A stretch of DNA of 64,000 nt from Streptomyces violaceoruber (GCA_000720805.1 JODI01000014.1:1-64000); one strand, 5' to 3'; shown: positions 52,807-61,050, counted from the stretch's first letter. Program-made: numbers and translations. Notes: generated from the sequence alone by a model not told the origin.

Positions 52807-53313
52807 CTACGCGCTGACAGGCCTCGACCAGGTCGGCGTCGTCCCCGTCAGCCGGCACAGGGCCAGGTACAGCGGTATCGGCGGGGTGTACGGAATCGTC
52901 CCCTCCGGCCGGTGGATCAGATCCGGGACGTCCGGAGCGTCCGGGACGACCGCTCCGGCGGCGTACTGCGCCGGGGCGGGCCACTCCAGCGCGTAGTCGG
53001 AGTCGGACGGAACGATCCACCACCAGTGCGCCTCATCGGCGTAGACACACCCGACCCGCGGCAGCCGCGGCATCAACAGGGGACCGAACCGTGCGGGCAC
53101 CGCCACCGCGTCGTAGCCCAGCGGGGTGGTCATGCCCTCGGGGACGGACAGCCGCCGGGTCGGCACCGGGGCACGCCGCCCGCGTCCCAGGCGGACCAAC
53201 GTGTCCAGGTTCAGCACCTGACCGGCGCCGGAACCGGCCCCTACGCCCATCCGGCCCCCGGCCATGCCCATCCGGCTCCCGTCCACGCCTGTGCGATCCC
53301 CGTCTACGCCCAT
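52807..53313 (-). CDS. Conserved Streptomyces protein of unknown function
   Basis: A 168-residue protein seen beside RsbW-like ATPase genes in Streptomyces. The conserved core is LNLDTLVRLGRGRRAPVP, then RLSVPEGMTTPLGYDAVAVPARFG and VYADEAHWWWIVPSDSDYALEWP. No enzymatic motif. The first ~30 residues are repeat-derived (MGVDGDRTGVDGSRMGMAGG), continuing the repeat pattern of the upstream gene. Its ATG at 53313 overlaps the upstream TAG stop in ATGGGCGTAG, so it is translationally coupled to the ATPase gene. Partner or target unknown. Confidence 0.75.
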   Translation of the reverse strand: MGVDGDRTGVDGSRMGMAGGRMGVGAGSGAGQVLNLDTLVRLGRGRRAPVPTRRLSVPEGMTTPLGYDAVAVPARFGPLLMPRLPRVGCVYADEAHWWWIVPSDSDYALEWPAPAQYAAGAVVPDAPDVPDLIHRPEGTIPYTPPIPLYLALCRLTGTTPTWSRPVSA

Positions 53314-54251
53314 CCAGGCCTCGTCCCGCGATGCCGGGCTCCTGCCGCGCCCCCGGTGTCGGTACCGGCACCGACACCGGCACCGGGTGTGGTGCCGCGC
53401 CGTGGCTCCACGCCCAAGCTGGTCGAGGCCGCGGTCCCGTGCGGGGGCCGGGCCTCGGTCCTTGCGCCGAAGCGCGTCTCGGTGTGTGTGCCGGGGTGTA
53501 TCTCCGCTCCCGTACCGGGAGGTAGCCCCGTTCCCGAGACGGGGTGCATTCCGGCTCCCGAGACGGGGTGCATTCCGGCTCCCGTACCGGGGTGTATCTC
53601 TGCTCCCGTACGGGGAGGTAGCCCCGCTCCCGTGACGGGGCTAATCCCGGCTCCCGCGCCGGGGCGAATTCCGGCTCCCGTGCCCGGGCGTATCTCTGCT
53701 CCCGTACCGGGGTGAATTCCGGCTCCCGTGCCGGAGGCGTGCGTCTGCGCCGTCGTGCTCCCCGAGTGGGTGGACGGTCCCGGTTTCGGGCGGGCGCCCC
53801 AGCCCAGGTCGTTGCTGGGGGCGGTGTCGTCGCGCGGGGCGTCGGCCTGACGGGGCAGTTCCGCCCAGACCAGCAGGCCCAGGCCGTGCTCGTGGGCTCC
53901 CCAGGCGTGGCAGAGGGCGTCGACGAGAATCAGCCCCCGCCCGTGCTCCTCCTCGGGCCCCTGGGGCGACGGCTGGGGTTCGCCCGGCGCGCACCCTTCG
54001 TCCCGTACGGCTATCCGCACCAGGTCCTCACCGTCGTGCAGCTCGCACACGACACGGCGGCTCGCGGTGTGCACGATGGCGTTGGTGACCAGCTCGGAGA
54101 CCACCAGGGCCGCCGAGTCACACGTGTCCTCGCAGACGGACCAACCGGTCAGCCGCGCCCGTGTGAGGCGTCTGGCCTGCGCGGGAGAACCCGGATGGGC
54201 GGCCAGCTCGAAGCGGAACCGGCGCTCGGCGGTGGCCTTGTCAGGGCTCAC
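53304..54251 (-). CDS. RsbW-like ATP-binding protein with octapeptide-repeat tail
   Basis: A 315-residue protein whose first ~140 residues are a HATPase_c domain of the anti-sigma/serine kinase type: N box LVVSELVTNAIVHTA, then VRDEGCAP and HGRGLILVDALCHAWG. Such stand-alone kinases are abundant in Streptomyces and usually act with XRE-DUF397 or anti-anti-sigma partners. From about residue 190 to 285 the tail is a tandem octapeptide repeat (consensus GTGAGIHP), ten or more copies, DNA 53510-53745. GTG at 54251 follows GGAGG and is preferred to an ATG at 54395. Divergent from the XRE regulator. Confidence 0.87.
   Translation of the reverse strand: MSPDKATAERRFRFELAAHPGSPAQARRLTRARLTGWSVCEDTCDSAALVVSELVTNAIVHTASRRVVCELHDGEDLVRIAVRDEGCAPGEPQPSPQGPEEEHGRGLILVDALCHAWGAHEHGLGLLVWAELPRQADAPRDDTAPSNDLGWGARPKPGPSTHSGSTTAQTHASGTGAGIHPGTGAEIRPGTGAGIRPGAGAGISPVTGAGLPPRTGAEIHPGTGAGMHPVSGAGMHPVSGTGLPPGTGAEIHPGTHTETRFGARTEARPPHGTAASTSLGVEPRRGTTPGAGVGAGTDTGGAAGARHRGTRPGWA
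53510..53745. repeat. 24-bp minisatellite in the RsbW-like gene
   Basis: About ten tandem 24-base units of the type GGCTCCCGTACCGGGGTGTA (plus four bases), each encoding one octapeptide GTGAGIHP or variant. Units differ by a few bases, with blocks of near-identical neighbours that point to slippage or unequal exchange. Confidence 0.9.
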
Positions 54252-54384
54252 CCATTCCTCCACTCTCGAACGAGCTCGAGCAGGGGGACCCCCACCGGCA
54301 CCGAGGCCGAGGGTGCGGCCTGCGGCAGCGTCTGTTCCTAAGGGCGCGGGCGGAATCACGCTTGCCACTATCGCCCCGCCGTGA

Positions 54385-54525
54385 ACACTTGGCAAGTGTC
54401 ACTCTGAAAAATGCAGAGTGCCGTGTGACGCCGTGAAGGGCCGTGGCACACTGCTTCGCAACAGCACGTCGAGCGGCGCCACTTGAGATCAGCGAAGATC
54501 CGTACGCATCCCGTACAGATCTTCG
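54385..54525. promoter_or_regulatory. Palindromes between the RsbW-like gene and the XRE gene
   Basis: Three inverted repeats lie in the divergent space. ACACTT-GGC-AAGTGT (54385-54399) is directly followed by CACTCTG-AAAAATG-CAGAGTG (54400-54420). Further on are CGAAGATC (54493-54500) and GATCTTCG (54518-54525). The first two are spaced like a pair of operator half-sites and are good candidates for binding by the XRE protein or a paralogue. Confidence 0.55.
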
Positions 54526-54647
54526 AATAGGTCTTCGAATGGCGCCGCAGGGCTGTCAGCATGTTCGGTCATGCCCAGTCAGCTCGCTTCGGTTGACCGG
54601 CCCGAGCCCTCGAGGCCGTCGGATCAGGGACTTTGTGGAGGTGGACG

Positions 54648-55508
54648 GTGAGCGAACCGCGGTCCGCGCCGACGGTCGGCCAGGTAGTCCTCGGGCGGCG
54701 CCTCCTTGACCTGCGAGAACGTGCGGGACTCAAGCGCGAGGAGGCCGCCCGCATCCTCCGCGTCGCCCCCGCCACGGTCCGCCGCATGGAGATGGCCGAG
54801 GTCGCCCTCAAGATCCCGTACCTCCAACTGCTGCTGAAGGCCTACGGAATCACCGACCACGAGGCCGAGGGCTTCGTGCAACTGGCCGAAGAGGCGAACA
54901 GACCCGGCTGGTGGCAGCGGTTCCACGACGTCCTGCCGGGCTGGTTCTCGATGCACGTCAGCCTGGAGGGGGCGGCCGCCCTTATCCGGCAGTACGAGCC
55001 GCACTTCGTGCCCGGTCTGCTGCAGACCGAGGACTACGCCCGTGGCGTGCTGAAGTCCGGTGCCATCGGGCAGACGAGCCCCGACGACATCGACGCTCAT
55101 GTCGATCTGCGCATGCAACGCCAGGATCTGCTCACCCGTCAGGACGCACCCCGGTTGTGGGTCGTGATGGACGAGACCGTGCTGCGCCGCCCCGTCGGCG
55201 GCCCGGAGGTGATGCGTGCCCAGATCGACAAGCTGCTCGACGCGACGAAGCTGCCCAACGTCACCCTGCAGGTCGCCCCGTTCGCCAACGGGCCGCACCC
55301 GGGCACGTACGGCCCCTTCGTGCTCTTCCGATTCGCCGTGCCGGAACTCCCGGACATGGTCTACAGCGAGTACCTGACCGGCGCCGTCTACCTGGACGCG
55401 CGGCAAGAGGTGGCGACCCACCTCGAGGTGATGGACCGCATGGCGGCGCAGGCCGCTACTGCACATCGCACGAAGGAGATCCTCCGGGATCTCCGCAAGG
55501 AGCTGTGA
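54648..55508 (+). CDS. XRE-family regulator with DUF5753 domain
   Basis: A 286-residue DNA-binding protein of the WhiJ-like class. The helix-turn-helix covers about residues 14-65 (LGRRLLDLRERAGLKREEAARI, then PATVRRMEMAE in a second helix). The DUF5753 domain (about 100-280) carries the family sequences FVPGLLQTEDYARGVL, DAPRLWVVMDETVLRRP and GTYGPFVLFRFAVPELPDMVY. Such regulators control development and antibiotic production in Streptomyces together with small DUF397 proteins. GTG at 54648 has GGAGG upstream. The DUF397 gene begins at the base after its stop codon. Confidence 0.93.
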   Translation: MSEPRSAPTVGQVVLGRRLLDLRERAGLKREEAARILRVAPATVRRMEMAEVALKIPYLQLLLKAYGITDHEAEGFVQLAEEANRPGWWQRFHDVLPGWFSMHVSLEGAAALIRQYEPHFVPGLLQTEDYARGVLKSGAIGQTSPDDIDAHVDLRMQRQDLLTRQDAPRLWVVMDETVLRRPVGGPEVMRAQIDKLLDATKLPNVTLQVAPFANGPHPGTYGPFVLFRFAVPELPDMVYSEYLTGAVYLDARQEVATHLEVMDRMAAQAATAHRTKEILRDLRKEL

Positions 55509-55763
55509 ATGGATCGCATCAGGCCGCGCAAACGGGTCTACAACGGCATGCCCGCGCGGGACTTGGGAAGCGAGGGCTGGCACAAGCCCTGGAGCGGCGG
55601 CAACGGCGGCAACTGCCTGGAGGCGATGAAGCTCGCCGATGGCCGGATCGCCGTCCGCCAGTCCACCGACCCGGACGGACCGGCGCTGATCTACACCACG
55701 GACGAGATGACCGCCTTCATCGAGGGCGCGAAGGCGGGGGAGGCGGACTTCCTGCTGTCGTGA
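55509..55763 (+). CDS. DUF397 small protein
   Basis: An 84-residue DUF397 protein, the usual partner of XRE-DUF5753 regulators (WhiJ/BldB-type systems). The conserved part is WHKPWSGGNGGNCLEAMKLAD, then AVRQSTDPDGPALIYTTDEM and TAFIEGAKAGEADFL. The ATG at 55509 directly abuts the TGA of the regulator gene, so the two are translationally linked. It probably modulates DNA binding by its partner. Confidence 0.92.
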   Translation: MDRIRPRKRVYNGMPARDLGSEGWHKPWSGGNGGNCLEAMKLADGRIAVRQSTDPDGPALIYTTDEMTAFIEGAKAGEADFLLS

Positions 55764-55822
55764 CCTTTGCTGCCTGATCTGCGCTCAATTGCCCTCTGCC
55801 GCTGCTGGATTACTGAACATTG

Positions 55823-56626
55823 ATGGGTACTGGATTAATGGTTGAGATCGACACCAGCAAGCCCCACCCCGCCCGGATGTACGACTGGTATCTCGGCGGC
55901 AAGGACAACTACCCGGTCGACGAGGCCATGGGCCGGCAGATGCTGGCCCTCGACCCGAGGGTGCCGGTGATGGCCAGGGTCAACCGGGCGTTCATGCACC
56001 GAGCCACACGCTGGCTCGCCGAACACGGCGTCCGCCAGTTCCTGGACGTCGGCACCGGCATCCCCACCGAACCGAACCTCCACCAGGTCGCCCAGCAGGT
56101 CGCCCCCGACGCGCGGGTCGTCTACTGCGACAACGACCCGATCGTCCTCGCCCACGCGGAGGCCCTGCTGCGCGGCACGGACGAAGGAGTCACCGAGTAC
56201 CTGCAGGCCGACGTGCGGGATCCGGACGCCATCCTCGAAGGCGCACGGAAGATCCTGGACTTCGACCGGCCGGTCGCGCTCTCGCTCATCGCGCTGCTGC
56301 ACTTCGTCTCCGACGAGGACGGCGCGCACGAGCTGGTCGCCCGGCTGCTGTCCGAACTGCCCTCCGGCAGCTACCTGATGGTCAGCCACGCGACCGCCGA
56401 CTTCACGCCCGAGGAGTCGCAGGCGGCCACCGACAAGCTCAAGGCGGCCGGCGTCACCCTCGCGCTGCGCTCCCGCGAGGAGTTCGCCCGCTTCTTCGAC
56501 GGCCTCGAACTCGTCGAACCCGGCGTCGAGGTACCGCAGTTGTGGCATCCCGAGCTGGGCGAGCCGGTCCCCGGCCAGGACGACGGGGTCATTCCGGGTT
56601 ACGGGGCCGTGGGTCGCAAGCGGTGA
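55823..56626 (+). CDS. SAM-dependent methyltransferase, DUF574 (Methyltransf_19)
   Basis: A 267-residue protein with the unmistakable DUF574 N-terminus SKPHPARMYDWYLGGKDNYPVDE, then FLDVGTGIPTEPNLHQVAQ as motif I and VVYCDNDPIVLAHAEALL as motif II. These enzymes are frequent next to XRE-DUF397 pairs in Streptomyces, but substrates are unknown. ATG at 55823 taken; 55838 is an equally plausible start. Its last 38 bases overlap the 3' end of the convergent MocR-type gene. Confidence 0.9.
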   Translation: MGTGLMVEIDTSKPHPARMYDWYLGGKDNYPVDEAMGRQMLALDPRVPVMARVNRAFMHRATRWLAEHGVRQFLDVGTGIPTEPNLHQVAQQVAPDARVVYCDNDPIVLAHAEALLRGTDEGVTEYLQADVRDPDAILEGARKILDFDRPVALSLIALLHFVSDEDGAHELVARLLSELPSGSYLMVSHATADFTPEESQAATDKLKAAGVTLALRSREEFARFFDGLELVEPGVEVPQLWHPELGEPVPGQDDGVIPGYGAVGRKR

Positions 56627-58037
56627 CCTGCGGCGGGAGCACCCCGCACAGAGCGTCCAGCGCGGCCCCGTAGGCGTGCTCCGGGGGCGTCGCGTATCCC
56701 ACGACCAGGCCCTCGTCCGTCGGCATGTCGGTCTCCGGGTGCCGGAACTCGGCGAGGCCGTCCAGGGCGACGCCCTGCCAGGCAGCGGCCTTGACCGCGG
56801 ACCGCTCGGTGCCCGGCGGCAGCCTGAGCACCGTGTGCAGCCCGGCGGCCACCCCGGTGACCTCCACGTGCGGCGCGTGCGTGGCGAGCGCCGCGACGAG
56901 CCGGTCCCGGCGGCTGCGGTACCGCTGCCGCATGCGCCGTACATGACGGTCGTAGGACCCGCAGGAGATGAAGTCGGCGAGGCTCAGCTGGTCCAGCACG
57001 CTCGCCCAGGCCTCGCGCTCGCCCTTGACCGCGAGCACGCCCTCGACGTACCGCTCCGGCAGCACCATCCAGCCCAGTCGCACCGCCGGCGACAGACTCT
57101 TGCTGACCGAGCCCATGAAGATCACACGCTCGGGATCGAGGCCCTGGACGGCACCGACCGGCTTGCGGTCGTAGCGGAACTCCCCGTCGTAGTCGTCCTC
57201 CAGGACCACCGCCCCACGCGCGCGTGCCCAGTCGACAACCGCGGCCCGGCGCCCGGGATCCAGCGGCCCGCCGGTCGGGAACTGGTGTGCGGGCGTGAGC
57301 AGTACGGCCCGCTCGTGCCCCAACCGGTCGACCCGGGCCCCGTGCTCGTCGAGGGGGAGCGGCACGGTCCGTACGCCGGCGGCACGCAGCAACTCCCGGT
57401 GGAAGCCCAGCCCGTACGCCTCCACGGCCAGCGGACCGCGCAGCACTCCCCCTGCGAAGAGCAGCCGCAGCGCATGCGCGAAACCGGAGCAGACGACGAT
57501 CCGGCCCGGCTCGGTGAGCACCCCGCGCGCGCGTGCCAGGTACTCCGTCAGCGCCTCCCTCAGCTCGAGGCGCCCGGCCGGGTCACCCGGCCCGAACACC
57601 TCGTTGGGGGCCTGCTGGAGGGCACGCCGGTAGGAGGTCAGCCAGGCCGAACGCGGGAACGCCGACGCGTCCGGAGTGCCCTGCCGCAGATCGTGCCGCG
57701 GTCCACGCGCGCGTGGAGGTGTCGTACGAGGCGCTCGTACGGCGTGTCGCAGCGCCTCGGCGCGTTCGGCGACGCTGGTGCCCGACCCCTGCCGGGCCGT
57801 CAGCCAGCCCTCCGCGACGAGTTCGGCGTAGGCGTCGGCCACCGTGTTGCGAGCGACCCCGAGATCGGCGGCGAGCGAACGGTACGGCGGCAGCCGGGTG
57901 CCGGGGGCGAGCCGTCCGCCGCGCACGGCGTCGCGCAGCGCCCGGATCAGCGCGGCACGTCCACTGCCTGGACCGGACAGTTCCAGATGCAGGTCGGCGC
58001 CGATCCCCTCCGCGGAATTGACCCACGATTCATCCAT
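56589..58037 (-). CDS. MocR/PdxR-family regulator (GntR-aminotransferase fusion)
   Basis: PLP-dependent regulator, 482 residues. The N-terminal GntR winged helix (about 15-85) has LRDAVRGGRLAPGTRLPPYRSLA and DLGVARNTVADAYAELVAEGWL. The aminotransferase class I/II domain (about 115-470) contains LLTPAHQFPTGG, VVLEDDYDGEFRYD and the PLP-lysine motif MGSVSKSLSPAVRLGW. PdxR-type members activate vitamin B6 synthesis genes and others control amino acid or detoxification genes. Here the divergent neighbour is an AhpD-like protein, a plausible target. ATG at 58037. Confidence 0.93.
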   Translation of the reverse strand: MDESWVNSAEGIGADLHLELSGPGSGRAALIRALRDAVRGGRLAPGTRLPPYRSLAADLGVARNTVADAYAELVAEGWLTARQGSGTSVAERAEALRHAVRAPRTTPPRARGPRHDLRQGTPDASAFPRSAWLTSYRRALQQAPNEVFGPGDPAGRLELREALTEYLARARGVLTEPGRIVVCSGFAHALRLLFAGGVLRGPLAVEAYGLGFHRELLRAAGVRTVPLPLDEHGARVDRLGHERAVLLTPAHQFPTGGPLDPGRRAAVVDWARARGAVVLEDDYDGEFRYDRKPVGAVQGLDPERVIFMGSVSKSLSPAVRLGWMVLPERYVEGVLAVKGEREAWASVLDQLSLADFISCGSYDRHVRRMRQRYRSRRDRLVAALATHAPHVEVTGVAAGLHTVLRLPPGTERSAVKAAAWQGVALDGLAEFRHPETDMPTDEGLVVGYATPPEHAYGAALDALCGVLPPQVTACDPRPRNPE

Positions 58038-58045
58038 GGAAATGC

Positions 58046-58059
58046 ACCATACACATGGT
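58046..58059. promoter_or_regulatory. Candidate MocR operator
   Basis: ACCAT-ACAC-ATGGT is an inverted repeat in the 47-bp gap between the two divergent start codons (58037 and 58085). With so little space, both promoters must overlap it. On the minus strand TATGGT within it could serve as the -10 of the regulator gene, which would make autorepression simple. Confidence 0.5.
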
Positions 58060-58084
58060 CTTTCGGGGTCGTAGGTTGATGCGC

Positions 58085-58663
58085 ATGACGACGTACACGA
58101 CGACGCACACGGCGCCTACGACGACGCACACGGCGCCTACGACGACGCACACGGCGCCTACGACGACGCACACGGCGCCTACGACGACGCACACGGAGCC
58201 GGCCGCCGAGCGGAGCCGCCGCCCGGACTTCGCGAAGTCCGCCCCGAAGGTCTTCCGAGCCCTGATCGGCTTCGACGCCGCCGCCCGGGAGGGCCTCGAC
58301 CCGGCACTCGTCGAACTGATCCAGATCCGTGCCTCGCTCCTCAACCACTGCGCGTACTGCCTGCACATGCACACCAACGACGCCCGTAAGGCCGGCGAGA
58401 GCGAGGACCGGCTCCACATGGTCGCCGTCTGGCGGGAGGCCCGCCACTTCTTCACCGAGAAGGAGCAGGCGGCCCTCGCCCTGACGGAAGCGGTGACCCT
58501 GGTGGCCGACGCAGGCGTCCCCGACGACGTCTACGCCCGCGCGGCCACTCTCTTCGACGAAGAGGAACTCGCCCACGTGCTGGCCCTGATCCTCACCATC
58601 AACACGTGGAACCGGGTGGCACTGTCGACGGCGAAGGTGGCGGGGACGGACGAACGCCGCTAG
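58085..58663 (+). CDS. AhpD-like carboxymuconolactone decarboxylase family protein
   Basis: A 192-residue protein with an alkylhydroperoxidase D-like core (about 55-185) carrying the redox motif LNHCAYCLHMHTNDARKAGE (CxxC plus His), typical of peroxidase-type members rather than true decarboxylases. The first ~38 residues are a tandem heptapeptide repeat (consensus TTTHTAP), five copies, ahead of the conserved PDFAKSAPKVFRALIGF. ATG at 58085. Divergent from the MocR-type regulator, which may respond to the same stress. Confidence 0.9.
   Translation: MTTYTTTHTAPTTTHTAPTTTHTAPTTTHTAPTTTHTEPAAERSRRPDFAKSAPKVFRALIGFDAAAREGLDPALVELIQIRASLLNHCAYCLHMHTNDARKAGESEDRLHMVAVWREARHFFTEKEQAALALTEAVTLVADAGVPDDVYARAATLFDEEELAHVLALILTINTWNRVALSTAKVAGTDERR
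58097..58200. repeat. 21-bp tandem repeat at the 5' end of the AhpD-like gene
   Basis: Five copies of a 21-base unit (ACGACGCACACGGCGCCTAC plus one base), the first four essentially identical, encode the TTTHTAP heptapeptides. Since the enzyme core starts after the repeats, copy number can vary without touching catalysis. Confidence 0.9.
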
Positions 58664-58741
58664 GGCGCGGTCCGGCATGTGCCGAGTCAGCCGCCGGGAC
58701 CGGGCCGGCGGCCGGTGCATACGGCCACGGGGCGGTCTACA

Positions 58742-58814
58742 CCGGCATGGGTCGGATACGCCGGCATGGGTCGGATACGCCGGCATGGGTCGGATACGCC
58801 GGCATGGGTCGGGC
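58742..58814. repeat. 19-bp tandem repeat downstream of gltD
   Basis: Nearly four copies of CGGCATGGGTCGGATACGC lie between the convergent ends of the AhpD-like gene and gltD, with a degenerate fifth copy running into the gltD stop region. No gene is present in 58664-58815. Confidence 0.9.
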
Positions 58815-58815
58815 G

Positions 58816-60303
58816 CTACACCGTCATGGGTCGGTCGTACGGTCCGATCGGGGCCGGCAGTTGCGAACTGCCCGTCAGGTGGCGGTCGACGGCGGCCGCC
58901 ACCGCCCGCCCCTCCGCGATCGCCCACACGATCAGCGACTGCCCACGCGCCGCGTCCCCCGCCGCGAACACGCCAGGGACGTTCGTGGCGAAATCCGCGT
59001 CCCGCGTGATCGTCCCGCCCGGCTCCAGTTCCAGCCCCAACTGCCCGATCAGCCCGTCCTCCTTGTCCGGGCCCGAGAAACCGAGCGCGAGCAGCACGAG
59101 GTCGGCGGGCAGGCGGCGTGCGCTGTCCGACACCGGCCGCCGCCGCGCGTCCACCTCGACCAGATGCAGTGACCGCACCCGCCCGTCGCTGTCCCCGGTG
59201 AAGCGGAGCGTGGACGCCGCGAACAGCCGCGCGTCCGCGTTCGCCGCCGGCGCCGTCCGCAGGTCCCGCGCCTCCTCGTGCGCGGCCGACATCCGGTAGA
59301 TCTTCGGATACGTCGGCCACGGCTCGACGTCCTCGTCGCGCTCGGCGCCGGGCTGGGCGTAGATGTCCAACTGCGTGACGGAGACGGCCCCTTCCCGCAC
59401 CGCCGTCCCCAGACAGTCGGCCCCCGTGTCCCCGCCGCCGACGATGACGACGTGCTTCCCGGCCGCGGACAGGGGCGAGACCTCCAGGTCGCCCTCGCGC
59501 ACCCGGTTGGCGAGCGGCAGGTATTCCATCGCCTGGTGCACGCCGGTCAACTCCCGCCCTGGCACGTCCAGTTCGCGCCACGCCGTCGCTCCGGTGGCGA
59601 TCACCACGGCGTCGTAGCGCGAACGCAGTTCCGCGGCGCCGATGTCCCGTCCGACGGCGGTCGACGTACGGAACTTCGTCCCCTCCGCCCGCATCTGCTC
59701 GATCCGCCGCTCCAGGTGGTGCTTCTCCATCTTGAACTCGGGGATGCCGTACCGCATCAGCCCGCCGAGCCGGTCGTCCTTCTCGTACACCGCGACCGTG
59801 TGCCCAGCCCGGGTCAACTGCTGCGCCGCGGCGAGGCCGGTGGGCCCCGAGCCGATCACCGCGACCGTTCGCCCCGACAGTCGCTCCGGCGGCCGCGGCG
59901 GCGTGAACCCGAGTTCCCAGGACCGGTCGGCGATGGCCACCTCGACGTTCTTGATGGTGACCGCCGGCTGGTTGATCGCGAGCACGCACCCCGCCTCGCA
60001 GGGCGCCGGGCACAACCGCCCGGTGAACTCGGGGAAGTTGTTGGTGGCGTGCAGCCGGTCGGCGGCCGCCCGCCAGTCCTCCCGGGAGACCAGGTCGTTC
60101 CACTCGGGGATCAGGTTGCCGAGCGGACAGGCGTCGTGACAGAAGGGGATACCGCAGTCCATGCATCGGTCGGCCTGCTTGCTGATGATGGGCAGCAGCG
60201 CGCCGGGGACGTACACCTCGTCCCAGTCCCGGACCCGCTCCTCGACCGGTCGACGCGGCCAGTCCTGGCGGGGCGTGGTCATGAATCCCTTGGGATCGGC
60301 CAT
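58816..60303 (-). CDS. gltD: Glutamate synthase small subunit (GltD-like), orphan
   Basis: NADPH-dependent flavoprotein of 495 residues. The N-terminal iron-sulfur region has CMDCGIPFCHDACPLGN and CPAPCEAGC, followed by FAD motif VAVIGSGPTGLAAAQQL and NADPH motif VVIVGGGDTGADCLG; the C-terminal AAGDAARGQSLIVWAIAEGR is the GltD end. It normally feeds electrons to GltB, which is not in this window, so this may be a second, stand-alone copy acting with an unlinked large subunit or another oxidoreductase. ATG at 60303. Confidence 0.93.
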   Translation of the reverse strand: MADPKGFMTTPRQDWPRRPVEERVRDWDEVYVPGALLPIISKQADRCMDCGIPFCHDACPLGNLIPEWNDLVSREDWRAAADRLHATNNFPEFTGRLCPAPCEAGCVLAINQPAVTIKNVEVAIADRSWELGFTPPRPPERLSGRTVAVIGSGPTGLAAAQQLTRAGHTVAVYEKDDRLGGLMRYGIPEFKMEKHHLERRIEQMRAEGTKFRTSTAVGRDIGAAELRSRYDAVVIATGATAWRELDVPGRELTGVHQAMEYLPLANRVREGDLEVSPLSAAGKHVVIVGGGDTGADCLGTAVREGAVSVTQLDIYAQPGAERDEDVEPWPTYPKIYRMSAAHEEARDLRTAPAANADARLFAASTLRFTGDSDGRVRSLHLVEVDARRRPVSDSARRLPADLVLLALGFSGPDKEDGLIGQLGLELEPGGTITRDADFATNVPGVFAAGDAARGQSLIVWAIAEGRAVAAAVDRHLTGSSQLPAPIGPYDRPMTV

Positions 60304-60570
60304 GGACGTCTTCCTTGCTCACGCGTGCGACGCCTGCGCGTCCGACGTGGCCGTGCGCCATCGGGCGGCATGTTCCGGCACTTCTTTGATCACTTGAGTC
60401 AGTTGCGGTACCTATGTCAATGCTGATGTCAGCATTTCTTCTGGTACTTCTTTTACTTCTTTTGCTTCTTTCGGCCCACGATACGTCTCATCGGGCACGT
60501 GCGCAGACGTCCGACAGCGCTTTCTCGCAGGTCGGCACGGGGCTCCGCTCAGCCGGCCGCCGGCCCGCGA
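60304..60570. other. Region upstream of gltD with palindrome and pyrimidine tract
   Basis: No gene. AATGCTGA-TG-TCAGCATT (60419-60436) is a near-perfect palindrome directly followed on the plus strand by a strikingly T-rich tract with repeated ACTTCTTTT (to about 60475), the most AT-rich stretch in the window. It could be an operator for gltD with an upstream AT-rich activation element, or a rho-independent terminator on the plus strand. Confidence 0.5.
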
Positions 60571-61050
60571 TCAGGTCAGGGCCAGCACGTAGGCCACGGT
60601 CGCCGCGGCCGAGGCTACCGTGCGGGCGTGGTTCCACACCGACCACTCGCGCACGTACGTCGGCCAGTACGCGGCCGCCTCCCGGGCGCCCGGATCAAGC
60701 CTGGCCAGCGCGTTGTTGCGCGGCACGTTGGCCACCAGGGGCAGCCCGAACACGCCGAACAGATACAGCGCGCTGCCCACCAGCAGCTCGACCGTCCCTT
60801 CGTCCGGCCACACCACCAACGTCACCACCGCGATCACCACGCACACGACGGCCGACCCGGTGAACACGATCATGAACGCCGGCCGCACCGCGAACACATT
60901 GATCGAGTTCATCGCGGCGACCCCCTGCGCGGGCGGCAGTGCGGCGAGCGCCCGCATCACGAAGGCCGAGAAGGCGCAGAACGCGCCGGCCACCAGTCCG
61001 GTCCCCACCACACCCACCACGGCCAGCACAAAGTAGGGCCCCTCGATCAC
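60571..61050 (-). CDS. DUF1772 (anthrone oxygenase-like) membrane protein
   Basis: A 159-residue protein with four hydrophobic segments, matching DUF1772: FVLAVVGVVGTGLVAGAFCAF, the MNSINVFAVRP segment, LVGSALYLFGVFGLPLVANVP, the conserved VPRNNALA and a final WNHARTVASAAATVAYVLAL. Some members are anthrone oxygenases, others have unknown roles. GTG at 61050 taken; GTG codons a few residues upstream are also possible. The 222 bp between it and the DUF2293 gene (61051-61272) show no gene. Confidence 0.85.
   Translation of the reverse strand: MIEGPYFVLAVVGVVGTGLVAGAFCAFSAFVMRALAALPPAQGVAAMNSINVFAVRPAFMIVFTGSAVVCVVIAVVTLVVWPDEGTVELLVGSALYLFGVFGLPLVANVPRNNALARLDPGAREAAAYWPTYVREWSVWNHARTVASAAATVAYVLALT

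Noticed and set aside
58742..58814. Short CRISPR-like array
   Set aside because: The 19-bp units are directly adjacent without spacers, so this is a tandem repeat. No CRISPR array or cas gene was seen anywhere in the window.
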